From NCBI GenBank assembly GCA_036960375.1, contig JBALVY010000003.1, positions 186,001 through 250,000 of the forward strand: a stretch of 64,000 bases of DNA, given 5' to 3'. This document shows, in pieces, positions 25,667-33,453 of this stretch (position 1 is the first letter of the stretch; the number at the start of each line of letters is the position of its first letter). The position numbers were made by a program, and so were the translations under genes. The notes under the pieces were generated by a model, which was not told where the DNA came from, made no database searches, and saw nothing but the letters and a program-made list of their open reading frames with translations. The DNA comes from CAWVSB01 sp036960375. Its GTDB lineage: Bacteria > Pseudomonadota > Gammaproteobacteria > Pseudomonadales > CAWVSB01.

Positions 25667-26355
25667 TGAGCGATAAACCGAAGGCCGTAATTTTATTCTC
25701 TGGTGGGCTAGACTCCACCACCTGCGTCGCCATGGCTCAGCAAGATGGCTACCAGTGTTATACCCTGAGTTTTGACTACGGACAGCGCCATCAATCTGAA
25801 CTAATGGCTGCTGAACGAGTGGCCAAGGCCATGAACGTTCAACAGCATAAGGTGATCAAACTCGATTTACGTGCAATTGGAGGCTCAGCCTTAACGGACA
25901 TGTCCATAGATGTACCCGAAAGCGGGCCCATTGAAGAACACATCCCTATTACTTATGTTCCCGCCCGCAATACAATATTTTTGTCTCTGGCTTTGGGTTG
26001 GGCCGAAATACTGGGCGCTGATGATATTTTTATTGGGGTGAATGCGGTGGATTACTCCGGTTACCCTGATTGTCGCCCCGAGTTCATTGATGCTTTTGAA
26101 ACCATGGCTAATTTGGCCACCAAGGCCACTGTAGAGGGGCGTCATATAAGCATTCAGACACCTTTATTGCATATGTCTAAGGCTGAAATAGCCCAGACAG
26201 GCATTGAGTTGGGGGTGGATTATTCACTTACTGTTTCCTGTTATCAGGCTGATGATGAAGGCAGAGCCTGCGGCGTGTGTGATAGCTGTCGCCTGCGGAG
26301 ACAGGGCTTTACTGAAGCGGGTATTAGCGATCCAACCTGTTATCAGTCTGTTTAG
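25666..26355 (+). CDS. queC: 7-cyano-7-deazaguanine synthase QueC
   Basis: A 229-aa ATP-dependent enzyme making preQ0 from the QueE product. The PP-loop is LFSGGLDSTTC near residues 9-19; the zinc-binding cysteines are in SCYQADDEGRACGVCDSCRLR near residue 190-210. Coupled to queE by an ATGA-like overlap. Followed by tRNA-Lys; queuosine itself modifies GUN-anticodon tRNAs, so this neighbour is not a substrate (its anticodon is UUU). Confidence 0.96.
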   Translation: MSDKPKAVILFSGGLDSTTCVAMAQQDGYQCYTLSFDYGQRHQSELMAAERVAKAMNVQQHKVIKLDLRAIGGSALTDMSIDVPESGPIEEHIPITYVPARNTIFLSLALGWAEILGADDIFIGVNAVDYSGYPDCRPEFIDAFETMANLATKATVEGRHISIQTPLLHMSKAEIAQTGIELGVDYSLTVSCYQADDEGRACGVCDSCRLRRQGFTEAGISDPTCYQSV

Positions 26356-26431
26356 GTGATTTAAATGCAAAAATATGCACCTCAGGACTTGTCTTTTGTC
26401 CCCCAATCAGTAATATGCGCGTTCTGATTGA

Positions 26432-26507
26432 GGGCCGTTAGCTCAGTTGGTAGAGCAGTTGGCTTTTAACCAATTGGTCGCTGGTTCGAATCCAGCACGG
26501 CCCACCA
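26432..26507 (+). tRNA. tRNA-Lys (TTT)
   Basis: A 76-nt cloverleaf with the 3' CCA encoded. The acceptor stem GGGCCGT pairs with ACGGCCC, the anticodon loop is CTTTTAA with anticodon TTT, and the T arm reads CTGGTTCGAATCCAG. Its 3' end is included in the inverted repeat and partially duplicated downstream (26522-26707). Confidence 0.96.
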
Positions 26508-26560
26508 TATACGCAAAAAGGCACCCATTAGGGTGCCTTTTTGCGTATATGGTGGGCCGT
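26497..26560. terminator. inverted repeat with 30-bp arms joining tRNA-Lys 3' end to its terminator
   Basis: The arms 26497-26526 and 26531-26560 are fully complementary with an ATTA loop. The inner part (AAAAAGGCACCC / GGGTGCCTTTTT) is a normal intrinsic terminator. The outer part contains ACGGCCCACC of the tRNA acceptor end and its exact reverse complement, so the tRNA tail has been copied in inverted form beyond its own terminator. Confidence 0.85.
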
Positions 26561-26707
26561 CTGAATCGAGCCACCGTTCGACAAACTTGCCGCAAAGCGG
26601 TCAAAGCAGCCCCTAGGCTGCCTTGATCAATCCAGCACGAGTACTAGAGTTCGGCTTACCTAGTTCACCCATTAGGGTGCCTTTTTGCGTATATGGTGGG
26701 CCGTCTG
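26522..26707. repeat. 42-bp direct repeat derived from the tRNA-Lys terminator
   Basis: Positions 26522-26563 and 26666-26707 are identical (from CACCCATTAGGGTGCC through GGTGGGCCGTCTG). Diverged further matches continue beyond: GTTCGACAAA at 26576 and 26727, and GCAGCCCCTAGGCTG at 26606 against GCAGCTCCTAGGCTG at 26797. TCCAGCACG of the tRNA T arm also recurs at 26631. The stretch 26561-26882 has no credible gene; an 85-codon plus-strand frame inside it is an artefact of these repeats. Confidence 0.85.
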
Positions 26708-26882
26708 GACTTGGTTCTTACTGCCGGTTCGACAAATTACGCTTACTGCGGAATTTGGACGAGGAGCCTGCGACGAAGCCCGCACAGCGGGGGATTGCAG
26801 CTCCTAGGCTGGACTGGATTCTTTGCCGCTCGCCCGTTAGTGCCTTTGCCTTGGGAGTAATACCCAAATGTTCGCAGTGAGG

Positions 26883-27150
26883 TTAAGCCTCTTTTCTTAA
26901 TGAAAACAGGTCATAACTATTTTGCATAGATAGCCAGTGTTCGGCACTACCATAACCGTTATTCTCAAGAGCTAGGGCCATTTCAGGAGTAATAGCTCGC
27001 TTACCACTGATAAGGCTGTTCAAGGAGCTACGATGACAGCCAAGTATATTGGCTGCATTGGCCACGGAATAAATTTTATTCCCGTCCTCATCTTCGATAA
27101 GCAGGTCCCTAACGAGCTCGCCGGGGTGGGGGGGGGTTGTGCATAGCCAT
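26883..27150 (-). pseudogene. HigA-like antitoxin (XRE family), interrupted by a frameshift in a G9 tract
   Basis: An Xre/HigA-type protein of about 89 codons. The C-terminal 60 residues read ANILGCHRSSLNSLISGKRA, then ITPEMALALENNGYGSAEHW and a short tail. Upstream on the same strand an ATG at 27150 gives MAMHN, and the family hallmark NPPHPGE would follow, but a run of nine G (27128-27136 on the plus strand) shifts the frame; removing one base restores MAMHNPPHPGELVRDLLIED joined exactly to the rest. No HigB toxin gene is seen upstream of it. It may be a broken orphan antitoxin, a phase-variable gene, or a homopolymer sequencing error. Confidence 0.75.
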
Positions 27151-27213
27151 GATATTCTTTCCTATTGTGCGCTTTACGCTACAATCGCTACTGGTTACTC
27201 TAAAGTACTCGCC

Positions 27214-28887
27214 ATGTCGCGTTCTCACATTACCATCATCCCCTTCTTACTGATCGCTTGGCTGCTAGTAGCAATTTCCAGCCCTGTTGTTGCCGAGCAA
27301 TCAACGCAAACCATTCTGCTCAGGAATGTACTATTAATAGATAATAAAAGCACCGAGGGAGGCACTCGGGTTAATGTTCTAATCAAGCAAGGTTTACTTG
27401 ATATTGTGACTGAGGACCTCATTCCTATTAAGGATGCCGACCTCAGTTACGATACGGAAGGAGGCGTAGTATTGGGGCAGCTAACGCTTGGTGAGCCAGC
27501 TACCTTTCTCATTCTCGATCAGGATCCTCGTCAGAATGCCCAGGCACTGCTGGATACCAAGAAGCACGCCAGCTTTGCTATCCAGGGCGGTAATGTCCTC
27601 AAGAATACCTACGTTACTGTCGTGACGGAGACTGAGCAGGAGAAGAAGCGCGAAGAGGCAGGTTGGCTTGCCTATGCGCCGCCACCTTTGGCAGCCTCTA
27701 CTGACTATCAGGACAAGACTAAATGGAATCGCTACGACGGTAAATTGGTGACGGGTTTGTTTTATGGCGTCGTTGTATTGGACCGACAGGAGTGGAAGGA
27801 TCAGGACAGTGCCAGCCTCGATCAGGTTGGTGATCTAACGGACTTTAATGGTGGTGAGATACGTGCGCTGCGAATTGGTGGGGTGGGTACTCTCAATTTC
27901 TCCAAGCCCTGGGTCTGGTCAATATCCGGTGCCACACATGCCTTTGATAAAGGCTTTGACCAAAAGACAACGGATCAGTTTTCGCTGTATGACCTAAGGC
28001 TGGATATTCCCCTATTGGATAAAGCCAGCTTTAGTATAGGCAAGCAAAAAGAGCCCATATCGATGGAGCGCATCATGTCTATGGTTGACATGCCGATGCA
28101 GGAACGCGCAGCGGTATCTGATGCTCTGTTGCCCTCACGTAATACCGGCATGGTAGTAGCTGGTAGCCTTCTTAACGATAGGGCGACGCTGGCTGGTGGG
28201 GTGTTCAACGATTGGCTCGACAAAGACCAGCCTTCTTCGTTTAGTGACAATGGTACGCAATACGTTGGCAGGGCCACCTGGATACCGTTTCTGTCTGAAA
28301 ATGAAAGCACCTTGTTACACTTGGGGGGAGCGTTAAGATACTCCGATGCCAAAGAAGGCGTATTGTCCAAGGCCGATCCCGAGTTCAACAAGTCGCCAGC
28401 CTTTGTGGCAACAGATTTTCTGCAGCCAGAAAGTACCATGACCTACCAGGCGGAAGCGTCATTACGCTCAGGCCCGTTTTGGTTGCACAGTGAATATATT
28501 CGCGCTGCTATGAAACAACCTCAATACGACGACCCCACGTTGGATGGATACCATGTCACGGCTTCCTGGCTGCTGACGGGAGAGGTTCGGCCCTATAACA
28601 AGCGTGTGGGAATATTTGGCGGTGTACCGATTGCCAGAGACGTCAACCATAACGGTTGGGGCGCCTTGGAAATGAGTACACGCTTCAGTCATCTGGATTT
28701 GTCAGAAGCGCCAGGCCCAGATGATAGTGACAGCGGCAAGATGGATATATGGTCGCTGGGAGTTAATTGGTGGCTTAGCCCCTATTTAAACGTCAATTTG
28801 AACTACCGCTATATCACCTTGGACAGATTCGGTGAAGAAGGGAAGAGCCACGGCTTTAATACCCGCCTGATGATGGTACTGGAGTAA
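27214..28887 (+). CDS. phosphate-selective porin O/P-like protein with amidohydrolase-like N-terminal domain
   Basis: A 557-aa outer-membrane protein. After a signal peptide (IIPFLLIAWLLVAISSPVVA), residues ~30-125 resemble the composite beta domain of amidohydrolases: TILLRNVLLIDNKSTEGGTR with VLIKQGLLDIV, then LTLGEPATFLILDQDPRQN and a FAIQGGNVLKNTYV ending. The rest, from about residue 170, is a 16-strand-type barrel of the OprO/OprP class (KWNRYDGKLVTGLFYGVVVL; GKQKEPISMERIMSM; WWLSPYLNVNLNYRYI at the C terminus). Start at 27214 is chosen because the signal peptide follows it; the frame extends upstream to 27139 over the antitoxin. The substrate is unknown; OprO/P relatives take up phosphate or polyphosphate. 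Confidence 0.8.
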   Translation: MSRSHITIIPFLLIAWLLVAISSPVVAEQSTQTILLRNVLLIDNKSTEGGTRVNVLIKQGLLDIVTEDLIPIKDADLSYDTEGGVVLGQLTLGEPATFLILDQDPRQNAQALLDTKKHASFAIQGGNVLKNTYVTVVTETEQEKKREEAGWLAYAPPPLAASTDYQDKTKWNRYDGKLVTGLFYGVVVLDRQEWKDQDSASLDQVGDLTDFNGGEIRALRIGGVGTLNFSKPWVWSISGATHAFDKGFDQKTTDQFSLYDLRLDIPLLDKASFSIGKQKEPISMERIMSMVDMPMQERAAVSDALLPSRNTGMVVAGSLLNDRATLAGGVFNDWLDKDQPSSFSDNGTQYVGRATWIPFLSENESTLLHLGGALRYSDAKEGVLSKADPEFNKSPAFVATDFLQPESTMTYQAEASLRSGPFWLHSEYIRAAMKQPQYDDPTLDGYHVTASWLLTGEVRPYNKRVGIFGGVPIARDVNHNGWGALEMSTRFSHLDLSEAPGPDDSDSGKMDIWSLGVNWWLSPYLNVNLNYRYITLDRFGEEGKSHGFNTRLMMVLE

Positions 28888-29061
28888 CATCAGCGCGGTT
28901 GACTGAGGCTGTCCGCCGAAGAATTGGCGCAGATGGCTATGCGAAGTTATCAGTATGTCGTTAAACATAATTAGATATTTCTAATTGACTCTGCTCGCCA
29001 AGAGATAGATGCTGCCAAACCGCGCTGCTAAAAATACGCAGCCACAACTTTACGAGGAAAG

Positions 29062-29436
29062 ATGATGATTGGATACGTGACAATTGGTGTGAGTGATATG
29101 GCCAAAGCCAAGGCATTTTACACAGAGCTATTAGCAGATTTGGGAGCTTCCGTTTTGATGGATTTGGATCGAATCGCGTTTATCGGTACAGGAACGGATG
29201 CCCCCATGCTATCGGTATGTGTACCGTTTAATGAGCAAGACCCGCAGCCGGGTAATGGGAATATGGTCGCCATCACTGCTGGCTCCAAAGAGAATGTCGA
29301 TAAGTTTTACCATAAAGCAATATCTCTGGGTGCCAGCTGTGATGGCGAGCCAGGCCAGCGTATCCCTGATATGTTTTATGGTGCCTATGTTCGCGATCCC
29401 GATGGTAACAAAGTCGCGTTTTATCAGTTTGGCTAG
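29062..29436 (+). CDS. VOC family (glyoxalase-like) protein
   Basis: A 124-aa single-chain VOC protein of two beta-alpha-beta-beta-beta modules: MIGYVTIGVSDMAKAKAFYT at the N terminus and YVRDPDGNKVAFYQF at the C terminus are diagnostic. Members are metal-dependent lyases, dioxygenases or binding proteins; which is not told by sequence. Start ATG at 29062 (a second ATG follows at once) is preceded by GAGGAAAG. The YkgJ-like gene follows 18 bp later and is probably co-transcribed. Confidence 0.88.
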   Translation: MMIGYVTIGVSDMAKAKAFYTELLADLGASVLMDLDRIAFIGTGTDAPMLSVCVPFNEQDPQPGNGNMVAITAGSKENVDKFYHKAISLGASCDGEPGQRIPDMFYGAYVRDPDGNKVAFYQFG

Positions 29437-29454
29437 TGAGAGCGATGCAGCGGC

Positions 29455-29835
29455 ATGAAAGAGTGTAATCAATGTGGAAAATGTTGCATCAAGTATGGAG
29501 ATGGTGGCCTGTCGGCTACCGCCAGTGAAATAGAATGGTGGGAAACTACCAGGCCAGATATATACGAGTACGTCAGCAACGGGGAAATATGGATGAGCCC
29601 CGTTACAGGTCAGCAGTTAGCGCGATGCCCTTGGTTGGAAAAGTTGCCCAATCAAGAGAAATATACCTGCGCTATTTACCATGACAGACCTGATGACTGT
29701 AAACACTACCCGGTTAACATAGCGCAAATGCACATGGACGACTGCGAGATGCTTGAAGTGCAGGACTTGCGTAATACCAAGCAGGCACAAAAAACATTGG
29801 ATAGACTGATGATTGATAGCCGGCCTGGTTCATAA
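29455..29835 (+). CDS. YkgJ family cysteine cluster protein
   Basis: A 126-aa protein with the YkgJ cysteine pattern: CNQCGKCC at residues 4-11, CPWLEK near 62, CAIYHDRPDDCKHYP near 75-89 and a further Cys near residue 99. Such cysteine clusters are thought to bind zinc or an iron-sulfur cluster; the function is not established. Short distance to the VOC gene suggests an operon. A bidirectional terminator follows. Confidence 0.88.
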   Translation: MKECNQCGKCCIKYGDGGLSATASEIEWWETTRPDIYEYVSNGEIWMSPVTGQQLARCPWLEKLPNQEKYTCAIYHDRPDDCKHYPVNIAQMHMDDCEMLEVQDLRNTKQAQKTLDRLMIDSRPGS

Positions 29836-29844
29836 ACAATAAAA

Positions 29845-29870
29845 AGCCGGGCAGAAGCCCGGCTGTTTTT
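29845..29870. terminator. bidirectional intrinsic terminator
   Basis: AGCCGGGC (29845-29852) pairs with GCCCGGCT (29857-29864), flanked by AAAAA before and GTTTTT after, so it can stop both the YkgJ transcript and the convergent beta-barrel gene. Confidence 0.88.
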
Positions 29871-29882
29871 ATTAAGGATTTT

Positions 29883-30749
29883 CTAGAATCGAGTGCCAAT
29901 AAAGAGGCTGGGACCGTCAAATTCCCACGCCAGGGCTCCATTCCAATCATTGTCATCAACTTCGATATCAATATCGACAAAGGTATAGCCGGCGCCCACG
30001 TAGAAGTGTTCCCATTGATAGACAGTGTTCAACTCAAAGTTCGAAATTGAACCCGAATAGGGATCTACGGTAATGCCAAAGTAGCGTGCATTAAGACCTA
30101 GCAGCCAGTTTGACGAAATAGCATAGTCATATTGTACGCCAAACAAGGGCATGGGAGCTCCAATGCTGGCAGACGTCGAAAAATCTCCCTCTCCATCCCA
30201 GGGCTCACCGTCCACCTCAACTTCGGTGGCTCCTGATACGCCTAATCCAAAGTCAATATCCATCCAGTACAAACCCACAGAGGCTGACAGATGGTGCTGT
30301 TCGTTTTGGATAAATGAATATGCATAACTTAAATCATAAACCTTAAAATCCAGATTGGAACTGATCTTCCCTTGCGCCTTGATGGAGACAGGTACTTCGC
30401 TGTTAGGGTCATCCGGGTCTGTAATAACAAAATCTAAATCTTCGTCTAGAACCACGCTATTGCTTCGGTTAAGCTGATAAACATCCAGACTAAGTGAGTG
30501 GCGGTCTTTGAATCGCCACGCTAGGCCTAATCTTCCGGTATCAACGTCATCAGATGCACCCAAAGATTCTTCAAAGTCGATATCTTCATTCTCGCCAGCA
30601 AAGCTGAGTGATGTGCTGTTATTGGCCGCCATAGCCCCAAGGCGTATATCGAATCCGTTATCCCAAGCCTCATTTGCGCTGGCGAATGAGCTTCCTAGTA
30701 TTAAGGCCGTGGCGGGTACGATGGCCGCCAGCTTCTTATATTTTGTCAT
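29883..30749 (-). CDS. outer membrane beta-barrel protein
   Basis: A 288-aa exported protein. Signal peptide MTKYKKLAAIVPATALILGS with cleavage after FASA, then alternating amphipathic strands typical of a small barrel (DTGRLGLAWRFKDRHSLSLD, FKVYDLSYAYSFIQNEQHHL, YDYAISSNWLLGLNARYFGI, VYQWEHFYVGAGYTFVD) and a terminal GPSLFIGTRF ending in Phe as recognised by the BAM machinery. I do not recognise a specific family or ligand. Long upstream region of 332 bp to the next gene. Confidence 0.75.
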   Translation of the reverse strand: MTKYKKLAAIVPATALILGSSFASANEAWDNGFDIRLGAMAANNSTSLSFAGENEDIDFEESLGASDDVDTGRLGLAWRFKDRHSLSLDVYQLNRSNSVVLDEDLDFVITDPDDPNSEVPVSIKAQGKISSNLDFKVYDLSYAYSFIQNEQHHLSASVGLYWMDIDFGLGVSGATEVEVDGEPWDGEGDFSTSASIGAPMPLFGVQYDYAISSNWLLGLNARYFGITVDPYSGSISNFELNTVYQWEHFYVGAGYTFVDIDIEVDDNDWNGALAWEFDGPSLFIGTRF

Positions 30750-31081
30750 GTGTAAGTCCTAATGTGTTTTCTTGTGAGAGTGCGATACAAATTAGTAACA
30801 CTGTATCAATTGTAGGCCACAAATTAGGGTAGGGCAAATAGGGTTAAGGGTATATCCTGGTACCGAAAGAAAATTGCTGTTTACGTGCCCCCTATACCAA
30901 TGTTTTAGCCATTTTGACGGATAAGTGATATTGAAAAAATAGCGCGTTATTTATACTGAAAAGTGGCATTTTGGGACATGCTAAGTACAAACATTAGCGG
31001 AAAAGACCTTCTCTGTGTGTAAGCCTCTATTCTGACTGCTATAGTTAGCAAACATTATTAATATAAAAGAGAGGAAGAAGA
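30750..31081. other. intergenic region between divergent barrel and lipoprotein genes
   Basis: No gene, tRNA or repeat recognised in this AT-rich stretch; it must hold the promoters of both neighbours. A CCCCCTATA run at 30888-30896 resembles the loop of the small RNA at 31.4 kb but lacks a surrounding stem. Confidence 0.4.
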
Positions 31082-31282
31082 ATGAAGTACTCAAAAACAA
31101 TCGCCGCTGTAATGCTAGTGTCATCATTGGCCTTGGTGCAGGGCTGTGGTGGAGGAACCACCAATGTTCAAACCGATAAGACGCAGGGGCAGGAATTGAT
31201 AGATCTCAAATCCGCGTTTGATCAAGGCATTATTACTGAGCGTGAATACGATAAAGCCAAGAGCAAAATTCTAAAGCGTTGA
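31082..31282 (+). CDS. small lipoprotein with SHOCT-like C-terminal motif
   Basis: A 66-aa lipoprotein. The signal peptide MKYSKTIAAVMLVSSLALVQ ends in the lipobox VQGC, and the C-terminal 30 residues (LIDLKSAFDQGIITEREYDK) are a SHOCT motif, a short helical oligomerisation module. Strong ribosome site GAGAGGAAGAAGA precedes the ATG. Function unknown; the location would be the membrane or periplasm. A small-RNA locus follows within 100 bp. Confidence 0.82.
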   Translation: MKYSKTIAAVMLVSSLALVQGCGGGTTNVQTDKTQGQELIDLKSAFDQGIITEREYDKAKSKILKR

Positions 31283-31376
31283 GCTAGGAAAAAGTAGCGC
31301 TGAGGGATATCTTCACATTAATTCGTTTTATTTTGTAATTGAGTGAACTTTTTTAGAATCTAGCCCTCCAATCTTC

Positions 31377-31496
31377 CGAGTGTGCGCAATCGGCTATGTT
31401 TATACCCCTCGTGGTCGATTGTTAACTAGCGTGACCCCCTATAATCGCTAGTCTCTATACCTGACTGTATCTCCCCCGATCAGTCAGGTTTTTTTT
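31377..31496 (+). ncRNA. small RNA A with three C-rich hairpin loops
   Basis: A ~120-nt transcript candidate made of three hairpins. Hairpin 1 pairs CAATCG (31387-31392) with CGATTG (31416-31421) and its loop holds ACCCCTC. Hairpin 2 pairs ACTAGCG (31425-31431) with CGCTAGT (31446-31452) with ACCCCCT in the loop. Hairpin 3 pairs ACCTGACTG (31459-31467) with CAGTCAGGT (31481-31489), narrowing to a TCCCCC loop, and ends in a T8 tract, so it is an intrinsic terminator. A paralogue at 35364 shares the CGAGTGTGCG start, hairpin order and loops. C-rich loops can pair with G-rich ribosome sites, as reported for sX13 of Xanthomonas; I infer an mRNA-binding regulatory RNA. The 5' end is set by the shared decamer, not by a clear promoter. 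Confidence 0.72.
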
Positions 31497-31565
31497 GCCT
31501 GCAATAAAGTGGGTAAGTGGGTGGCTGCTGCTATACTTTATGGCTTAAATCGCGGAATCAATACT

Positions 31566-32423
31566 ATGTCTGACCTACTGCCACAGTTAATAAACCTGCT
31601 AGAGCTAGAAAAAATTGAGATAGGTCTGTATCGCGGCGAAAGCCGAGACCCGGGCTGGGGTAGGGTATATGGCGGTCAAGTAATCGGTCAGGCATTGGCG
31701 GCTGCCTATCATGAAGTGCCGGATGATAGGCGGGTACATTCATTGCATTGTTATTTTTTACGTATGGGCGACCCGGAGAGTCCTATTGTCTACGACGTGG
31801 AAACTATTCGCGATGGCGGTTCGGTGTCTACGCGCCGAGTGAGAGCGATACAGCACGGCAAACCTATTTATTATATGACAGCCTCTTTTCAGGTGGGTCG
31901 CGCTGGTTATGAACATCAGCAGGCAATGCCGGAGGTCGCGATGCCGGGCAGCATTGATATTGAAGAGTATAAAGAACTATTTCGCCAGCAAGCGGTGGGT
32001 ACGCATCTTGAGGAAGTTTACGCTCATGTCGGGGCTATAGAGTCTTGCCCTGCAAAGCCATTCGAAGAGGCTTTTAAGCTGCAAGATGCCGGCGAGCAAT
32101 ACAATTGGATTCGCCCTCGGGGTGATATGCCCGCGGGTCATTTTGTACACGAGGCTGTGTTGGCCTATGCCTCCGATATGTTCCTGTTACAAGCGGCCAC
32201 CTTGCCGCATTTGCAGGCGATGGCCAAGTCTGAACTACAGATGGCAACTATAGATCACAGTATGTGGTTTCATCGTGAGGTTAAATTCGATGATTGGCTA
32301 TTGTATGGGGTAAAAAGTCACTCGGCATCATCGGGACGTGGTTTTTCCCGCGGCGAGATCTTTAACCGGCAAGGTGAATTATTAGTGAGTACCGCACAAG
32401 AGGGTGTGATTCGCACCCGCTAG
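31566..32423 (+). CDS. tesB: acyl-CoA thioesterase II
   Basis: A 285-aa double-hotdog thioesterase that hydrolyses medium and long acyl-CoAs. Family signatures include RGESRDPGWGRVYGGQVIGQ near residues 20-39, HSLHCYFLRMGDP near residue 60, and the C-terminal MWFHREVKFDDWLLYGVKSH with the catalytic Asp/Gln/Thr network, followed by GRGFSRGEIFNRQGELLVST. Start ATG at 31566 (MSDLLPQLINLL) fits the family; upstream in-frame residues are not conserved. Convergent with the LysR gene, stops 12 bp apart. Confidence 0.92.
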   Translation: MSDLLPQLINLLELEKIEIGLYRGESRDPGWGRVYGGQVIGQALAAAYHEVPDDRRVHSLHCYFLRMGDPESPIVYDVETIRDGGSVSTRRVRAIQHGKPIYYMTASFQVGRAGYEHQQAMPEVAMPGSIDIEEYKELFRQQAVGTHLEEVYAHVGAIESCPAKPFEEAFKLQDAGEQYNWIRPRGDMPAGHFVHEAVLAYASDMFLLQAATLPHLQAMAKSELQMATIDHSMWFHREVKFDDWLLYGVKSHSASSGRGFSRGEIFNRQGELLVSTAQEGVIRTR

Positions 32424-32435
32424 TCGGCACTGGGT

Positions 32436-33341
32436 TCAAAACGTATTACCCTTTGCCAGGCAAAAATCCAGCCATTGGCGAATGCCCAGGCTGAGATACT
32501 TCTTTTTGTGGGTGATGGCATAAAATTGACGATGGAAGTTGCGGTGCGCTACTGCAACTTCAGCCAAAGACCCTCGCTCAATAGCCTCGGCAACGGCCAC
32601 CCGTGATATACACGCTATGCCCAAATTGGCTTCTACTGCCCGTTTGATTGCTTCAGTGTGTTGAAGCTCCATGGCGATTTCCAGTTTGGATAACAGGCCC
32701 TGCATGCCACGTTCGAAGGCCTGTCGTGTGCCAGATCCCTGTTCTCTCACAATCCACGGTGTAGATAGTAATAAATCGTCTACTTTTGTTGCAGTAGATT
32801 TCTTGCTCAATTTAGATAGCGGATGGCCGGGCGCGCAAATGACCGTCAAGTCGTCTTCAGCCCAAGGCAGTATGTCCAGTTCAGCTTGATTGATTTCGCC
32901 TTCTATCAGACCGACATCCAACTCGAAATTTATCACCTTGCGACTAATTTCGCTGGTATTTGCGACTTCCAATGTCACTTGGGACTGCGGGTGTATCTGC
33001 ATAAACTCAGCCACCATGGGTACTGCCAGGTAGTTGCCGATAGTCATTGTCGCGCCAACCTTTATATTACCTGTTTGGCTCTGTGATAATAATTCATTCT
33101 CGATTTCTGCCGCCCGCTGTAAAAGCTCTTCTGCACGTGGCCTCAGTGCCAGTCCTGCTTCATTGATTTGTAGCCGTTTGCCAATGCGATCAAACAGCTG
33201 AATGTTAAAACGTGTCTCTAATTCCTTCAGCGCACCACTAGCAGCAGATTGTGACATGGCCAGCTGTTCGGCCGCCTGACTGATACTTTGATGATGTGCT
33301 GTCGCTAAAAATACTTCCAATTGTCGGAGGCTATATCTCAT
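32436..33341 (-). CDS. LysR family transcriptional regulator (FinR/YeiE-like)
   Basis: A 301-aa LysR-type regulator. The winged helix is at residues 1-60 (LRQLEVFLATAHHQSISQAA, then EQLAMSQSAASGALKELETR), followed by a linker helix and a periplasmic-binding-like effector domain (GNIKVGATMTIGNYLAVPMV). It is divergent from a ferredoxin-NADP reductase gene, with 112 bp between the start codons. In pseudomonads the LysR protein FinR controls the adjacent fpr gene in redox stress; by position I infer the same role here, but that rests on context. Confidence 0.88.
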   Translation of the reverse strand: MRYSLRQLEVFLATAHHQSISQAAEQLAMSQSAASGALKELETRFNIQLFDRIGKRLQINEAGLALRPRAEELLQRAAEIENELLSQSQTGNIKVGATMTIGNYLAVPMVAEFMQIHPQSQVTLEVANTSEISRKVINFELDVGLIEGEINQAELDILPWAEDDLTVICAPGHPLSKLSKKSTATKVDDLLLSTPWIVREQGSGTRQAFERGMQGLLSKLEIAMELQHTEAIKRAVEANLGIACISRVAVAEAIERGSLAEVAVAHRNFHRQFYAITHKKKYLSLGIRQWLDFCLAKGNTF

Positions 33342-33453
33342 ATTGAATAAACCGATTAGTTTTATCAGTTAAATCTGATTTACCGATATGATAGCAGACC
33401 CTATGATGATTGCCAGTAAACGAATACAACATAGTGATCAGGAGAGCCCAACC

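Noticed and set aside
26623..26880. 85-codon open frame after tRNA-Lys
   Set aside because: It lies entirely in duplicated tRNA/terminator sequence, has no ribosome site and a random-looking composition.
30888..30896. A further copy of the C-loop small RNA
   Set aside because: CCCCCTATA matches a loop of copy A, but no complementary stems surround it and there is no terminator.
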